Source: Cephalotus follicularis (lineage: Eukaryota > Streptophyta > Magnoliopsida > Oxalidales > Cephalotaceae). Taken from it: a stretch of 64,000 bases of DNA. How positions within the stretch are numbered: position 1 is the stretch's first letter; every line of letters starts with the position of its first letter. The stretch is from contig BDDD01005771.1 of assembly GCA_001972305.1 (NCBI GenBank), positions 1 through 64,000 on the forward strand. Reading direction: 5' to 3'. The notes under the pieces are model-generated. The model was given only the letters and a program-made list of their open reading frames with translations, did no database searches and was not told the origin of the DNA. Both the position numbers and the translations under genes were made by a program. This document shows, in pieces, positions 24,004 through 37,100 of this stretch.

Positions 24004-25614
24004 AACTTTAAGTATCGCTCTATCCATGTAATCGACTGTTTCCGGGTTTCTATTTGTAGGCTTTTTAGTAATTGATGATGACGGTTATTTATGTGTATTA
24101 TTAACTAGCGTTGTTTTTGCATGGTAGATTTTGTACTTATCCATGTTGTTATCCATCATTTTCGCAGAATGTGTTCCATTTGTTTAATGTGACAACCCCG
24201 AAAGTGACATTTGCTGTGTCGATTGTGGGTGTTTTTTTCTAATTTAAGTAAGGATTTGTTTTGTTTTGTTATGCAGTGAAATGGCAGATCGATGTTTGAT
24301 GTGTAATATAGACTGATTCATCTTTTTATGGTACTTTTACCCTGCATATTGATGTGCAAATCTTTTGCTAATCAAAGGTGTTTGAGTTGGATGTGTTGTG
24401 TGTATCTATTGCTAGACTCGTTACATGTGAGTGTGATGCTTTAAAATCAAAATGGTTTACTATATACAGAGGAGAAGGTGGTGGTATTAATAAGGTAGTA
24501 ACATATTTGGTGGCATGGTAAACAATCACATGGACCACATGGTGGCCCTGACCCCTGACTTTTCCCTAAGCAGTGGCTAAGTTATGGGCTGGGTCTAGGC
24601 TTGCTATGATTGGAGTAGGTTCTAACATCATTAAATTTAATTTCTATGCATTACCCCAATACTTATAAATGTATTGAAGGAGTCAATTATTTAGACTCAA
24701 ATTCCGTATTGGGTGACCCCATTTTTCATTTTTTACCTTGATTCATTTATCCCCTACTTTAGGAAGGGACATATTTATTGCCCTCGATGTAGTTGTTGTC
24801 TGTATAGCGTTAGAGTAGGTTAGGGACCATGTAGCCAATTGAGTGTTATGTTATGTTGTAACGTGACTCTGCCCCCTTTGAAATTTATATTTAGCTTCTG
24901 TGATTCTGATTTGTACAATTGTACTGCTCTCATTTCAGAATTGGGGAGGGCTATGCAGTGAGTAAATGGTGGCCGACACGTATTCAATTCTCTCATATCC
25001 AAAACACATAATGTGAGTCTAATTGGAAGTCTCTTATTCATGCATAATATTTACTACTGAATCCTTTGTATGTCACATATGAGTCTCTCTGTTCTTTTAA
25101 AATTTATCATATTCACGTTTGGATGTTTGTTAATTATTGGCAAATAATCCTATCGTTTCTTCTAAATTGTGTGGATAAAAAACTTGAGGAATCTTTACAT
25201 ATGTAATGCATGTCTTATAGCTCAAGTAAGACCACTTAGCTTATAGATTTGTTACATTTTGTTTTTGTTGGTTAAGAGGATACAAGCACCAAAACACCCA
25301 AACTAGGAGTAATTCTTAAGTAGATCCAGTTTTTGGTATCCAGTTTATATACCAAAAATAAAAAGGGAATGAACAAAAATGAGAAACAAAAAATAAATAA
25401 AAATGTTCTCTTTGTATTTATTCATTTTTCTTTCGACTTTAATCATTTTATCTATAAACCTAGTATACTTAAAATTTCTCACTAGGGGCATTTTAGGAGT
25501 GACAACATTTGCTATAAGAGCATTTAGGATCCTCTCAAGTTTTAATTAGTTTTGTAGATATTTGATTGATAATAAAAGGCCAATGATCTTTGGATAGTGA
25601 ACTTGGCTTTTGAA
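24004..25614. other. NAC 3' flank and intergenic DNA
   Basis: The first few hundred bases are probably the NAC 3' untranslated region; no unambiguous poly(A) signal was fixed. The rest is AT-rich. The 73-codon minus-strand reading at 24820-25041 has no family features. Confidence 0.5.
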
Positions 25615-26139
25615 GGGGGTGCATTTGGTTCGGAACATCTTCCATGGGAATGTAATATTCTCAAGAATGTTTATAGATGTCGGAGTTTGGTTATGAAATT
25701 TCCAAAATATTATTGGGAATGTTACGTTCCCATGACAACCATTTGCTTATAAAACATGAGAATGTGATTCTCACAAAATATAATGATAATCTAACATTCT
25801 GATAGGAAAATTAATATATATATATATACACACATATACACATGTATATATACACATATATGCAAACATATATAAAGATTTATACATATTTATCTTAATT
25901 ATTTATTATATGTAAATTATTGTAATATGATATAATATATAGTAAGAGTATTATGAGATTTTTACTTAGATTCTTATCACATTCTCATTATTATGTTAAA
26001 TCAAACACTGGAACAAAACATTCATGAGAATCCACATTATTGAACCAAACGTCATTATGAAATGATATTCTTAGAAATCAAAAATGTGATTCCTGAAAAT
26101 ATTATATTTCCATAAAAGATGTCCCGAATCAAACGTCCC
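25615..26139. mobile_element. MITE, PIF/Harbinger (Tourist)-like
   Basis: About 525 bp with imperfect terminal inverted repeats: the left end GGGGGTGCATTTGGTTCGG mirrors the right end CCGAATCAAACGTCCC, and the match continues inward about 45 bp (ACATCTTCCATGGGAATG against its inverted partner). The interior is AT-rich with a TA/CA dinucleotide stretch at about 25811-25865 and no coding capacity. TTA follows the right end; the left flank reads TGA, so the three-base target duplication is imperfect. Confidence 0.7.
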
Positions 26140-27224
26140 TTAGGCTTTAGTAATTTTTCTCTTTTAAATATTTGAAGTTTTATTACATGCACTTTTAGAT
26201 GAAGTCCATTTTGACAACGGTAAAGCTATTTATTATAAGACAACTCATGTAGACATAAAAAAAAAAAAGAAAAACCTGCATATGATAATATGGTAATTAA
26301 CATGAATTATTATTAATAATTGTGCAATCCAAAAAATTTCATTTATTGTTTTGCCCAAGGAGGTCTATTAGATCACACAACATTGATTTAAAAATTGGGT
26401 TCAATCAGAAATTTAAATATCTACCAAATTCAAATTTTAATTAATTTCCGGTAGTTAGCTAAAAAAACATGGAAAAAGATTCAAATTACCAATCCCATTT
26501 CTTAAGCCCAATATACCCAAAAAAAAAAAAAAAAAAAACTCAGTTATCAGCATACACAGGCACTATGGCAGAAAATCAGTGCCCACAGTGCCATTTATAG
26601 TGAGTGAGATACGATTCTTTCAAACAAATTACTGTACTAAAGTTATAAGATGCGTTAGAATATGACTATAGCTCAAAGTACCTCCATGACTTCAATGATA
26701 TATATAACACCCCAAGCTACATCTACATGCATCTCTGTATAAATGACAAACCAGATAGAGCTGTCAAGCAGATAGAGTGCAGGATTTTCACTCACACAGT
26801 ATACCATCTTCGTTTTCTTGTTTTGCCAGATGGAAAGCACCCATTGCATCAAAAACGTATAATGATGGTGATGATGAGGGTGGTCAGCAAGTTTTGGTAT
26901 ACTAAGGTTGGAATTGGGCCCGTGAACTGTGCATGATTGGCAATGCAATCAGTACAGTTACATTTTTGGGTTTGATGGGTGCAGAGGGTAGTGAGTGCCC
27001 TACTTGTGCATGGAAATGGCTTGCACGCGAAGGTGTACCATAATTGGTGCCAGTTAGGGCGTATCCCTCTTGTATTGATGGTGAAATCTGATTGAAAGAG
27101 AAACCTCCAAAAACACCAAATGCCAAACATCAAAAGCTGGGGTTTGGAGGTTTTTAAGGAGGAGCGAATTATGAACCCGAAAGCTACTTTTCACATGCCT
27201 ATGCTATGATTCTTTCTCAAGGTA
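26140..27224. other. Intergenic DNA, no gene recognised
   Basis: AT-rich to 26500, then a less AT-rich stretch at 26550-27180. Several overlapping short readings (60-96 codons, both strands) lie at 26673-27133, but none has a motif, transit peptide or codon pattern I can support. A poly(A) run lies at 26520-26539. Confidence 0.4.
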
Positions 27225-27307
27225 ATCATTAAGCTAAAAAGGTTGGGCCTTTCCAATTTGCCTGCAGCCCACTTCATGTGAAAAGGCCCAACTTTCAGCT
27301 TAATGAT
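27225..27307. ncRNA. Perfect-arm hairpin, possible small-RNA precursor
   Basis: Left arm 27225-27252 (ATCATTAAGCTAAAAAGG then TTGGGCCTTT) pairs with right arm 27282-27307 (AAAGGCCCAACTTTCAGC then TTAATGAT) with one mismatch and a 2-nt bulge. The loop is about 29 nt. The arms are long enough to hold a 21-nt duplex. Alternatives are a small foldback MITE or a chance inverted repeat. I do not recognise a known miRNA. Confidence 0.4.
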
Positions 27308-28771
27308 AGGAACCTCTCGAACCAGGCCACGTTGGTCTAATTATGTAAAAAAGTTAAGCCCATACTTGTGCTCGTAATTGCTTGCATGCAGAATGGGCCC
27401 CGTAATGGAGAGAAGGGGTTGTGGACAGGGCCAGCACTCCAAACTTCTCAAAATATTATTTAATATATATATAGCAAGAATTTTTTTTATTACTTAATTA
27501 ACTTTAGTACCCATAATTAAAAAGGATCACCCTCAATCTCTTTACTAGTATGAAAATAATGTTCCAAAAAACAATGGAGGATGAGTTTTTTATAATCTGT
27601 TTAATTGTCTATATTGAATCAACAATTCCCAAAAAAAAAAAAATTATGATTACAAAAAAATAGATAATTTTTATGAGTTGAAGAAGAGAGAAACTCAATT
27701 TAGATAATAAAAAAATTTGACAAAAGCATTAATTTATGTCTTGAACTTTTAATTGAAAAATTTATTAGTAACTGAACTAAAAAATTGATCAATTTAAGAG
27801 TCAAACTATATAAGTTTGATCAATTTAAGACAAAATCAATACATTTTAGTTGTTGTCTATTCATTCTCAGATACGCTATTCCACTTTGCACAAAAAGAAA
27901 TATGTTCTTATTGATGGCAATTGATACAAGCCTGATGAGACAGTTAGTATTCGTCTCCAAGCAGCAGCTCCTTAACGGCAATTAGTTCCTCAACCAGCTG
28001 GCTGGGAGCATACTAGGTGAAGATGGAGCTGAAGCACCGTCTGGTCCATCCTTAGGCATTCAGGCAAGACTTGACATCACTCAAGAACAGCAACTTCAGC
28101 TTCACAATGCTTTGATGGCTCAAATTAATGATCTGCAACACAACCAAGAAACAATCCATGCTGGCATGCGTGCAAAGTTCAAGGCTTTGACATTCACTTT
28201 TCATTTGCATCATATTATATTATGCAATTATGCTATTTTGTAATTCATTTCAATCGTTTAGCTATATTTTGAAATCGTAATTGATAATGAATCTTTATGT
28301 TTTTTTAATGTTCAATCCCTTGGATTATATTTATTGTCGTTTGAACTTAGTATGAATGTTGAGTAATCTATGTTGAACTCATTGTGCTTAATGTTTATAT
28401 ATCAATATTAAGCTTATTGTGACTTTGGAGCTTTAATGACTATATATGCATACTTGAGGGGAGTGGAAGTCAGTTTTGTTTGCGATTTATTTTTTTCATT
28501 TGAGCTTATATGTTGTCGATATTTTTTACCATTTTTATTGAATAACAAAAAATGAGAGAAAAATCCTTGTTAAATTTTGATAACCCTAAAATTTTTGTCA
28601 ATCATAAAAAAGGTGGAGATCACTAATATAATAATTTCAATTTCTAATGAACAATCATAAAAGTAGTTTATTCAATGAAATGCTTATTGATATTTGATCG
28701 ATATAAATTGACATATTTGATTTACAGAAATAAAACGTCAAATCCAATGGTTCGATTTATAAAATAAAAAC
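27308..28771. other. Intergenic DNA with a possible decayed coding relic
   Basis: Mostly AT-rich. At about 27860-28190 the + strand is less AT-rich and translates in pieces to a Gln/Leu-rich sequence (RLDITQEQQLQLHNALMAQ), perhaps an old gag or coiled-coil relic, but the family is not identifiable. No intact gene is seen. Confidence 0.35.
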
Positions 28772-28973
28772 TGATGTGGGAAAAATTAAGTCAAATTTGA
28801 TGCGACACGTGTCCTTATGCAAACACGGCCAAGTGTACAAAGATAAGAATTAGTGAATTAAAGGCAGAGGAAGCACGTACGCCAGCATAACGGTGATAAA
28901 TGGAGTTCTCTTCCTCGGCACAAGTGCCGAGGACACACCCAATGTTCCAGTGCAACAATCAACCTCCGAGTCA
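28772..28973 (+). repeat. LTR (U3) fragment next to the PSMD5-like gene
   Basis: Matches the reverse complement of 391-595, with TGATGTGGGAAAAATTAAGT at the U3 end and GACACGTGTCC as a G-box. Homology stops at about 28973, 32 bp before the start codon at 29006. U3 reads in the same direction as the gene. The TATA-bearing part of the LTR is not present in the fragment. Confidence 0.8.
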
Positions 28974-29005
28974 GTGTATTAGTTTAAAACTCAAAACAAG
29001 GAGAA

Positions 29006-32000
29006 ATGGATGAAGAATACTCTATAGAGAATCCAGCTCAGTTAATTGAAGCAGCTGATGATTTTGCACATTATCCAGGTCAGGTTTAATAATCATCTCA
29101 TTTATTTTATTAAATCGATTATAGTCTTTAATTGTAATTACTCAACATCCCGTTAAAATTTCAACAAAAAAAAAAAAAAATCATTGTAATTTCATCACAA
29201 AACTACAGGTTTCCAAAACGATGCCGCTGCTAAGGACTTCCTCGATCGTTTCCCTCTCCCTGTCATTATTAAGTAAGTAATTAGTTAGGGTTTACTTTAA
29301 TATTGATTTTTTTATTTTTATTTTGTTGGTTGTGAGTTTAACATTGGAGTTTTTTTTATGCAAAGTGTGTTGCAAACAAGAGCAGACTTGCCAGGTGTTG
29401 AAAATGCATTGGTTGCTTGTTTGGAGAGGTTATTTAAGACTAAATACGGTGCTTCTCTAATTCCACATTATATGGTATGTGTACTACTTACACTTTAATT
29501 ATCTGTTACTATTATTGTTATTTATTTATTTTTATTTTATCTTACGGCATGTGGGCTTATGAGTTTTTCTTATTTGGTGTTTTTTTTGGTTCTTTAGCCT
29601 TTTGTACAAGTTGGTTTGAGGGCAGATTCGCAACTGGTTAGATGTTTAGCCTGCAAAACGGTATGTTTTATTAACTGAATTTCTTTAAAGTATATGATAA
29701 TGTAAATCCTCTCATATAGATGTCAGAGAAGTGTTACAGTTTGAAAATGTGATCCAATGGATGCTTTTTGGTGGACAAGCTTGGCTTATGTTTTAATATA
29801 TGGGAAAATTATACTAGCATTCGCCTTATTGTCGATAGAATGTGTAGGCTGCACGGTTGGGTGTGGTCATAAAGAACCCTGGATTTGCAATTAAAAACTC
29901 GCAAATCCTGTGCTTGAATCCCATATCGTCCAAAACCCATATATACCTGATGCATGGGTCTTGTGAATAGAGTTGTGACTACTGCCAAGTAGGTTCCTCG
30001 TTTTATAGATAAAAATGGGATTCTGTTAGTTTTGTGAAGCTGTTCATTTGAAACTTTTTCCTTGGTTAATATAGGGTTTGGCCTAATGCATAATTGCTTT
30101 CTGGTGGTGTGTTTTTGTACTTATTTTATTGGTGCTAAAAAAACCAGAGAATTTACTTGCTTGTATGTTTGAATAACAATTCGATTTATTTATTTTCTTC
30201 AATGTCTTCACAATCAAGTGTAGGTTACGTGCCTTTTTGAAACATTTGATGCAAAGAGTGTTTTGCCGGCACAGTTAGTTATTGACAATGACGTTTATCC
30301 GCTTTTGCTTGATTGCCTCGTTAATGGGTAAGGACTCAGTGTTTTAGTTTTGGGTTTGAAATTAGGAGTCTTGTTTGTGATATATATCTTCTAATTTATG
30401 CTTTTACTGTTATCTGTTTGTATACATATTCATGAGAAATGAATTTGTTACTGCTCTTTAGAGATGAACAGGTTGCAAATGCATCAATGGCTGCTATTAA
30501 GATGTTAGCTGCCTCTAGGGAAGGCATGGTAAGGATATGGCTGTATTGGTCTGCTCGGGATTAAGTCTTATTTTAACACCTTTGTTCTTCTTAAAATAGG
30601 AGATATTTATTTTTTATTTTTTTCCCATGCTGGATTGTTTCAATGTTGCTGTAAACTACTGATATCATGGCTGTTGTTTGTTATGAAAAATATATGTAGG
30701 GCGTTGTCTTTCCTGCGGAAAACAATCATGCTATGCACCTCGCCAATATTTCATCAAAATGTTCATCATTGGTATGGTTGTCAATGCCTTTTGAGTTTTG
30801 ATCTAATTACTTCATTCAGACATGCACGGAAAGAGAAATACTCCGAGCATCTCAGAATTCCCAAAGTTGCAGCCATGCGCAGTTTTGAATATTCCATCAT
30901 TGAAATTCCACCTTCCTCCATTTAATGACATCATAGCAATTTAAGACGCTTCACACCTAAAAATATTTTTTACCCCAATAATTAGCTGCATTACCAATGG
31001 TTGACACCTTGTATCTTTGTTGCTATCTTGTCCAATTTTTGGCAGTGTTGGAGGTTTACAATTTTTGTCAGTGTTTTCCACTATATAGTTAGTGGCCGCA
31101 GCATTATTATGTAATCGCCTCTGTTAGTAATTGATGTCATGGATGGTCATGCATTAAAATTAAATGAATTCTTGGTGATATAATCATAATATTCACATTA
31201 ATTTCAATAAGCTATGCTGGTAGTTTCATGGTGGTGTCTCTAAGTTGCACCTTTTTATTACAGTTTTGTATGTACCCTTTAACAATAAAATGTATTGCAG
31301 GGACGTGTGCGGGTTTTATCTTTGATCGTGAAGCTATTCTCTATTTCCAGCACTGTGGCAACAGTAATTAACGACTCAAATCTGCTGTGTTTATTGGAGG
31401 CAGAAATCCGAAACTCAAATGATACTCTCGTAACTCAAAGTGTCTTAGAGCTCTTGTATGAGGTTGGCCATTGATGAAGAACAGTAAATATAATATTAAG
31501 CATATCTCCTACATTCATGTAGACTCATACAGTCATACATGCTAATGTGAAGCAATTTGTTTCCACACTTATCGTCTCTTTAGAGTGCATGTCAACCAGG
31601 ATTGTCTTCTTTAAAACTTTTTAACTAAGATGGTTTCATTGATGTTTACTTGAAGTATCTACTTTTAATGTGTCAATAGTTGAATTATGTGTTCACCTTT
31701 TTAATTGTTTATATGCGAATATTACTGGATGAATGTATTGCCTTCGACTTTACCAGCTGGCACCTCTTAATTTAATTTAAATTACACACTTATATTTTAT
31801 CGTTTTGTATTATTGCTTCATTTCTGGGTGAAGTTGGCAGAAATCCAGCATGGCACAGAGTTCATGTCAAGAACGACCATTTTTCAACTACTCAGTTCTA
31901 TAATCAGGTACTTACGAAAAGAAATCATCTCTTCTTACCACTTCCATTTTGGTCCCTTGCATGCTTTAAGAGTTCATTCCCTCGTTTTCGGTTTGCAGTA

Positions 32001-34061
32001 ACTCATCAATGGAAGTGGTATTAAGATCGAGAGCAATGATGATAAGTGGAAGGCTACTATGCAAGGAGAACATATACCAGTTCGTTGACCAATCTAGTAA
32101 GATTTACTCCTAACTCATGTGGTTAAGGAGCCTGAGGAAATGGTTTCCACTTTGTGTCCATCTTCCTGGAACCCAAATTTCTCGAAATGTGAAATTCCAT
32201 AAATAATCTAGTTATTTTTTCCCCTCCCTGATAAATATTAGATACCCCCATTATATTTGTCCATGGATTGCTGCTATTTTGATGTCTTTATGACATCATA
32301 CATGACTATGAGACAGGTAACTCCTATAGAAATAACCACTTCTTTAAGCCCCTTGTACCTGCACATAGGTTTATAACCCAATGGATAAATTCACACATTT
32401 AAAGTTCTAGACATATGATTTGGAGATCTTTTTTTTTTTAATAACACGGTTTGAAGATCTTGTATATGGGCTTTGTGTTCAAATTTCATTAACTTGTGTG
32501 CATCAATGGTATTCACCCTTAGAAGCAGGGAAAAGGAGACCTCGTTATAACATTAGTGATTAGCTTGTAGTCCGGCCTAGGTTTCCTGTGTTCCATATAT
32601 TGTGCTATAGTATCTCTAGTTCATGAAGGTGCATGAAAACTGAGGAAAAGTTGTGATTATTGGGTGCCAAAGCAGAATAGGACTATTATGTCACTCTGCT
32701 CCATTCCAATCCTTTCCTTTGTGACATTGGTTCTGTATGCAGATGACTGGTAGAAAGTTTGTACAACTCACACATGCGAACTCAAAACTGCTCAAATTTC
32801 GTATTTACGTGTGTATGTAATCTGGTTAAGTATTTCTTTGTGACTCTGTAGATTGTGCTTTTGAATTTAGGTGTTCGAACTTTAATTGCATCCATTGATG
32901 GAAGACTTGGGTTATTGGAAGGTGAAGATACTGACGAATGTGAATCTGCACTTGAAGCATTGGGTCAAATAGGGTCAAGTAAGTATATTCCTAATTGTTA
33001 GCGACTGTTGTGATATGATAAATTTTGTATGCGATCGTGACTTTGTTATCGGGATCAATGTTGTCTCATTTCTTAAAAAACAAAAAAAGTACATCTCATA
33101 TTGGCTATTTGGCTCAACTGCTCAAGTCTAAATGATTATTTTGCCTGATAACATTACAATTCTGAAACATACATTTTATAGTTTTTTGAGCTTTGAAGAT
33201 TTTGTTGATTTCTTAATGTTTGTTGGCCACATTTTTTTGCACGTCTGTACGATTTATTCAAAAAGCTTGTGTGTCCTGTCTCACGTTCACATGTACCACA
33301 TGTACAAAAGGGCACACTTTCCCCCCCTCAAGTTTGGAGTTCTTTACCTGTAACAAATTTGTGTCATTCAAAATTTCATCAAAACATCATACTTTTAATT
33401 TTAAAAAGATTAAAAAAAAGAAGCAAACTTTTGTTACCGTACTTCTATTCTAGTGCTTTGGTAGTTTCAGTTGCTGTCTTTACCCTTTTTTGGTGTCCCG
33501 TTTTAATCCAATGAAATCACTTTTTTCTCTCTCTTCTCTCTACTTCTCTTCGTAATTTTTTTTTTTATATTCCATGAGTAATAATTAGTATTTAATATCG
33601 GGAAAAAAATATTACTAATAGTGAAAGATTTGTAACCTTGTCAGTTTTTCTTTTCTTTTCTTTTCTTTAAAGAGAGAATACTTGGTTTATTTGTAGTTTG
33701 TACACCATCAGACATTAAGAACACGAGCACGCAGCAAAAATATCTTTGATTACAATTTAAAAAGAAAATAAAAGAATGAAAGCTTTAGAAACTGCTTGAC
33801 ATAATCTTTAGTAATTGAGGCCATGACTAATCGAGCAGAAATTATTATTATTTATTTATATACTTGGATGTTTAATTATTGTTCTGATAAATATAACCAT
33901 TTCCTTTTTTTTGGGGTTCATATTTGCTTACTCGTTCATGAAATATTATGGAGGAAAATTATGTACCATGATATAATATAAAATTAGTGCATCTTCATGT
34001 ACATGCTCATATATTAGATTATTATTTCGAAGTTATTTTTATGAATCATTTTGAACTTGAT

Positions 34062-34117
<56 letters not shown>

Positions 34118-37100
34118 GCAGACTTTTTTTGGCGATTGATATGTCATATAATTAAATATGTGATAGAAATTATAAGTATTCCCCTTTTTTCGGTCCCATA
34201 AATTTTCGTAACATTCACGTATGTATCCATAAACTTATGCTAGAAGTTTCTGTTAATTGGACCATTTCTTTCAAGACAAAATCCAAATTACAGTCATGCA
34301 AATGGCTTACCTATTTTTTCCTGTCTCATATATCACTAACTATATTACATGATGTAATATTTCACAGTTTTGTCGTTAATGAGAATGTGAGAAAAAGTTA
34401 ATAACTCTTTCATTCCCTTGCCTACTTTGTCATATTTGTGGCTGCAATTTTCATATATCCTACACACTTATTTGTTGCAAATGTATAATGATTGGCCAAC
34501 AGAATTTTCGAAGTTCATTAACCCGTATTTGTGGTTATGGGGATAGTGGAAGAACATCTTGTCTTCAGCTCTGTTCACTTTCTTGTGACACTTAAATTTG
34601 TTTTCACTGTTTGATTTGCTTGCTTTTTTTTGGGGAATTCTACTGTCATCTTTAAAAGCACGTGATGTTGTTTTCACTATTTGACAATGTTTTTAGCCAT
34701 CCAAGGAGCTGTTTTGCTACTCTTGAGTTCACCACCTGCTGCAAGACATGTTATTGATGTTGCTTTTGATCAGCATGGACGTGGTAAACAGTTGGTATGA
34801 GTTTCTAATTTTTTTTCCTTTATCTTTTGATCTGTTTTTCGATCTCAATTTCATTGCATAAGCTTGTGTTACATGATATATCTAAGCTCACAAAATTGAA
34901 TTGATGATGGGAAAATGAAGCTGATAAATGTGTTTGCAAGATTAGTAATATTGTGAAGTATGCTAAATTTTAGTTGTGAGATAAAATAGTTTTGTCATAG
35001 TAGTATTTGATGCTATACAGCTAGATAAACACATCAATTACGGTAGGTCACAAAACATATTTAGTTCTGCACTGTGCAATATAGAAGTTGAAAGTGAGAT
35101 ACCATGTATTTTCAGGATCACTTTTATCTGTCAAGAATATTCAACATAATAACTACTGTTGTCACATCTGTTGTTCACATTTATATGTCTGATATATTTT
35201 ACATGGTAATTACAGGCTGCATTGCATACTCTTGGGAACATCTCTGGAGAAACTCGAACTGCAAACAACATAATACTGAATGCTGAAGCAGAAGAAAGCC
35301 TCAGACTTTTGATTTATGGAATAGCGTCCAAAAGTTCAAAGCTGACACCATCTGTGAGCAGTTTCTTTTTCTCTTTTACTAATGATTGTTTCTGGTTCAG
35401 ATGTCTAATCCATTACAGGAGCATCATTTGATTATCTTCCAATAAATAATTTTTTTTATAATCATTGAACAATTTACCTTGATTTATATTGCTCTTGGCA
35501 GCTGGTGTTGTACCTGCATCATTTACTTAAATGTTATCTTAAGTCTAGCAAATATCTTAATTCATTTTGGGCATACTTCATTGTTTTTTGTAGATGAACC
35601 TGTTCAGTAAGTTACTTGGCATAAAATATTGTTCATTCTTTTCAAATTTTTTAAGTTGATGGTTTGATTGACAGGGTCTTTTCCTGTCGGTTCTTCGGCA
35701 AGACTCACGAATTCGAGTGGCGGTAAGAACTCTATATTCAAATAAATGACTGTACTTTTTGCTTAGTTTATGTATGAATTTCAGAGATCCAGTGTATATT
35801 TTCGTAGCGTAATTGTTAGTTTAATGAGAAGTTGAGGTTACCATTTCATGTCTCGGCCAATTATCGACTTATTTTCTGCCCTTCGATTATCTCCTTTTGA
35901 TTTCCTTGTTATAAACTTGGTTCATATCATGATTTATAAGGACTTTGTTAGTATTTCACTTGCATAAATTTACTGAACAAAATAATATTAATTTTTCATA
36001 TGTTCTACATATTGCAATCACAACGAAGAGACATGTAGATTTCTCTGGAGAAAAGAAAAATTATTCTGCTAGGTTCCCGACCCTATTTTTTTATTCTGCT
36101 AAGGAAAGTTCCCGTTTTTTCTTTTGCTTAATCACAGGAACCAAATGGGACCATTATGGCCCTGATGGTTCCATGCTGTTCGCTTTGATGGGAAGTAACT
36201 TGTCAAAGAGTTTAACTTGCAAGGGATGTCATAAACCATTATTTAGAAATTGTTTTGCTTGAGTTGGAAATTGTTTTGCAACTCGCTGTAAAAGGAAAAT
36301 CATGTTTTCCACATGAAACAATCTCAGCAATATGGTTCGTCTCTAAGCCCAGAACGGGCTACTTCTACAAGGCTATATTATAGAGGCTTTTTGACATATC
36401 GACAGTATGACTATACCTGATATTGTTTAGCCCAAGTTCTGGTGTATTCAGTTGCTGGGAGCCTTTTGTAAAATAAATCTAATGTAAATTCTTATGTGAG
36501 TTTCAGGGTTACAGAATGATAACTGGCCTGGTGGCTAGGCCATGGTGCCTGATGGAGATATGCTCAAGACAAGAAATTATAGATATAGTCACTGACACTA
36601 CTACTGAAACCACAAAAATAGGTATGTTTCCTGTTTTTCTAAGTAAATCATTAACAGCATCACCATACTGCTAAGATTGTGTACATGAATTAGACTCAAT
36701 TCGCCCAGTAGGTCTTCCATTTAGACTGATTTAACTGATAAGTAATAGTCAAAAGTTATGATTAATTTAGATTTTTCAATGCTTTTAGTGAACTGCTTTC
36801 TACATGAGAAACAGGTTATTGTCAGCAACCACGTTATTAACTAGTGCTTTTTCACTTCATAGAATTTAGATTGTCAACTATCTTTCTTAGTTGTTCAACT
36901 TATTTTATACCCCTTTGTATGAAAAGTTTTCTTTTTGTAAAGACACCAAGTGCAATCACCAACTGAGCTACTGATCACTCTCCACTCCTAGTTTCAACAA
37001 TCATTTTGTGTTGGCCAGCTTACTGAATTGTCGATCCTACAAGAGGTTATTTAGGTTTTAAATAAGGCTAAATTCTCTAATATTCCTGGATTTTTGCAGA

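Noticed and set aside
26673-27133. Cluster of overlapping readings up to 96 codons on both strands
   Set aside because: No motif, no splice-consistent extension and no codon bias; kept as intergenic DNA.
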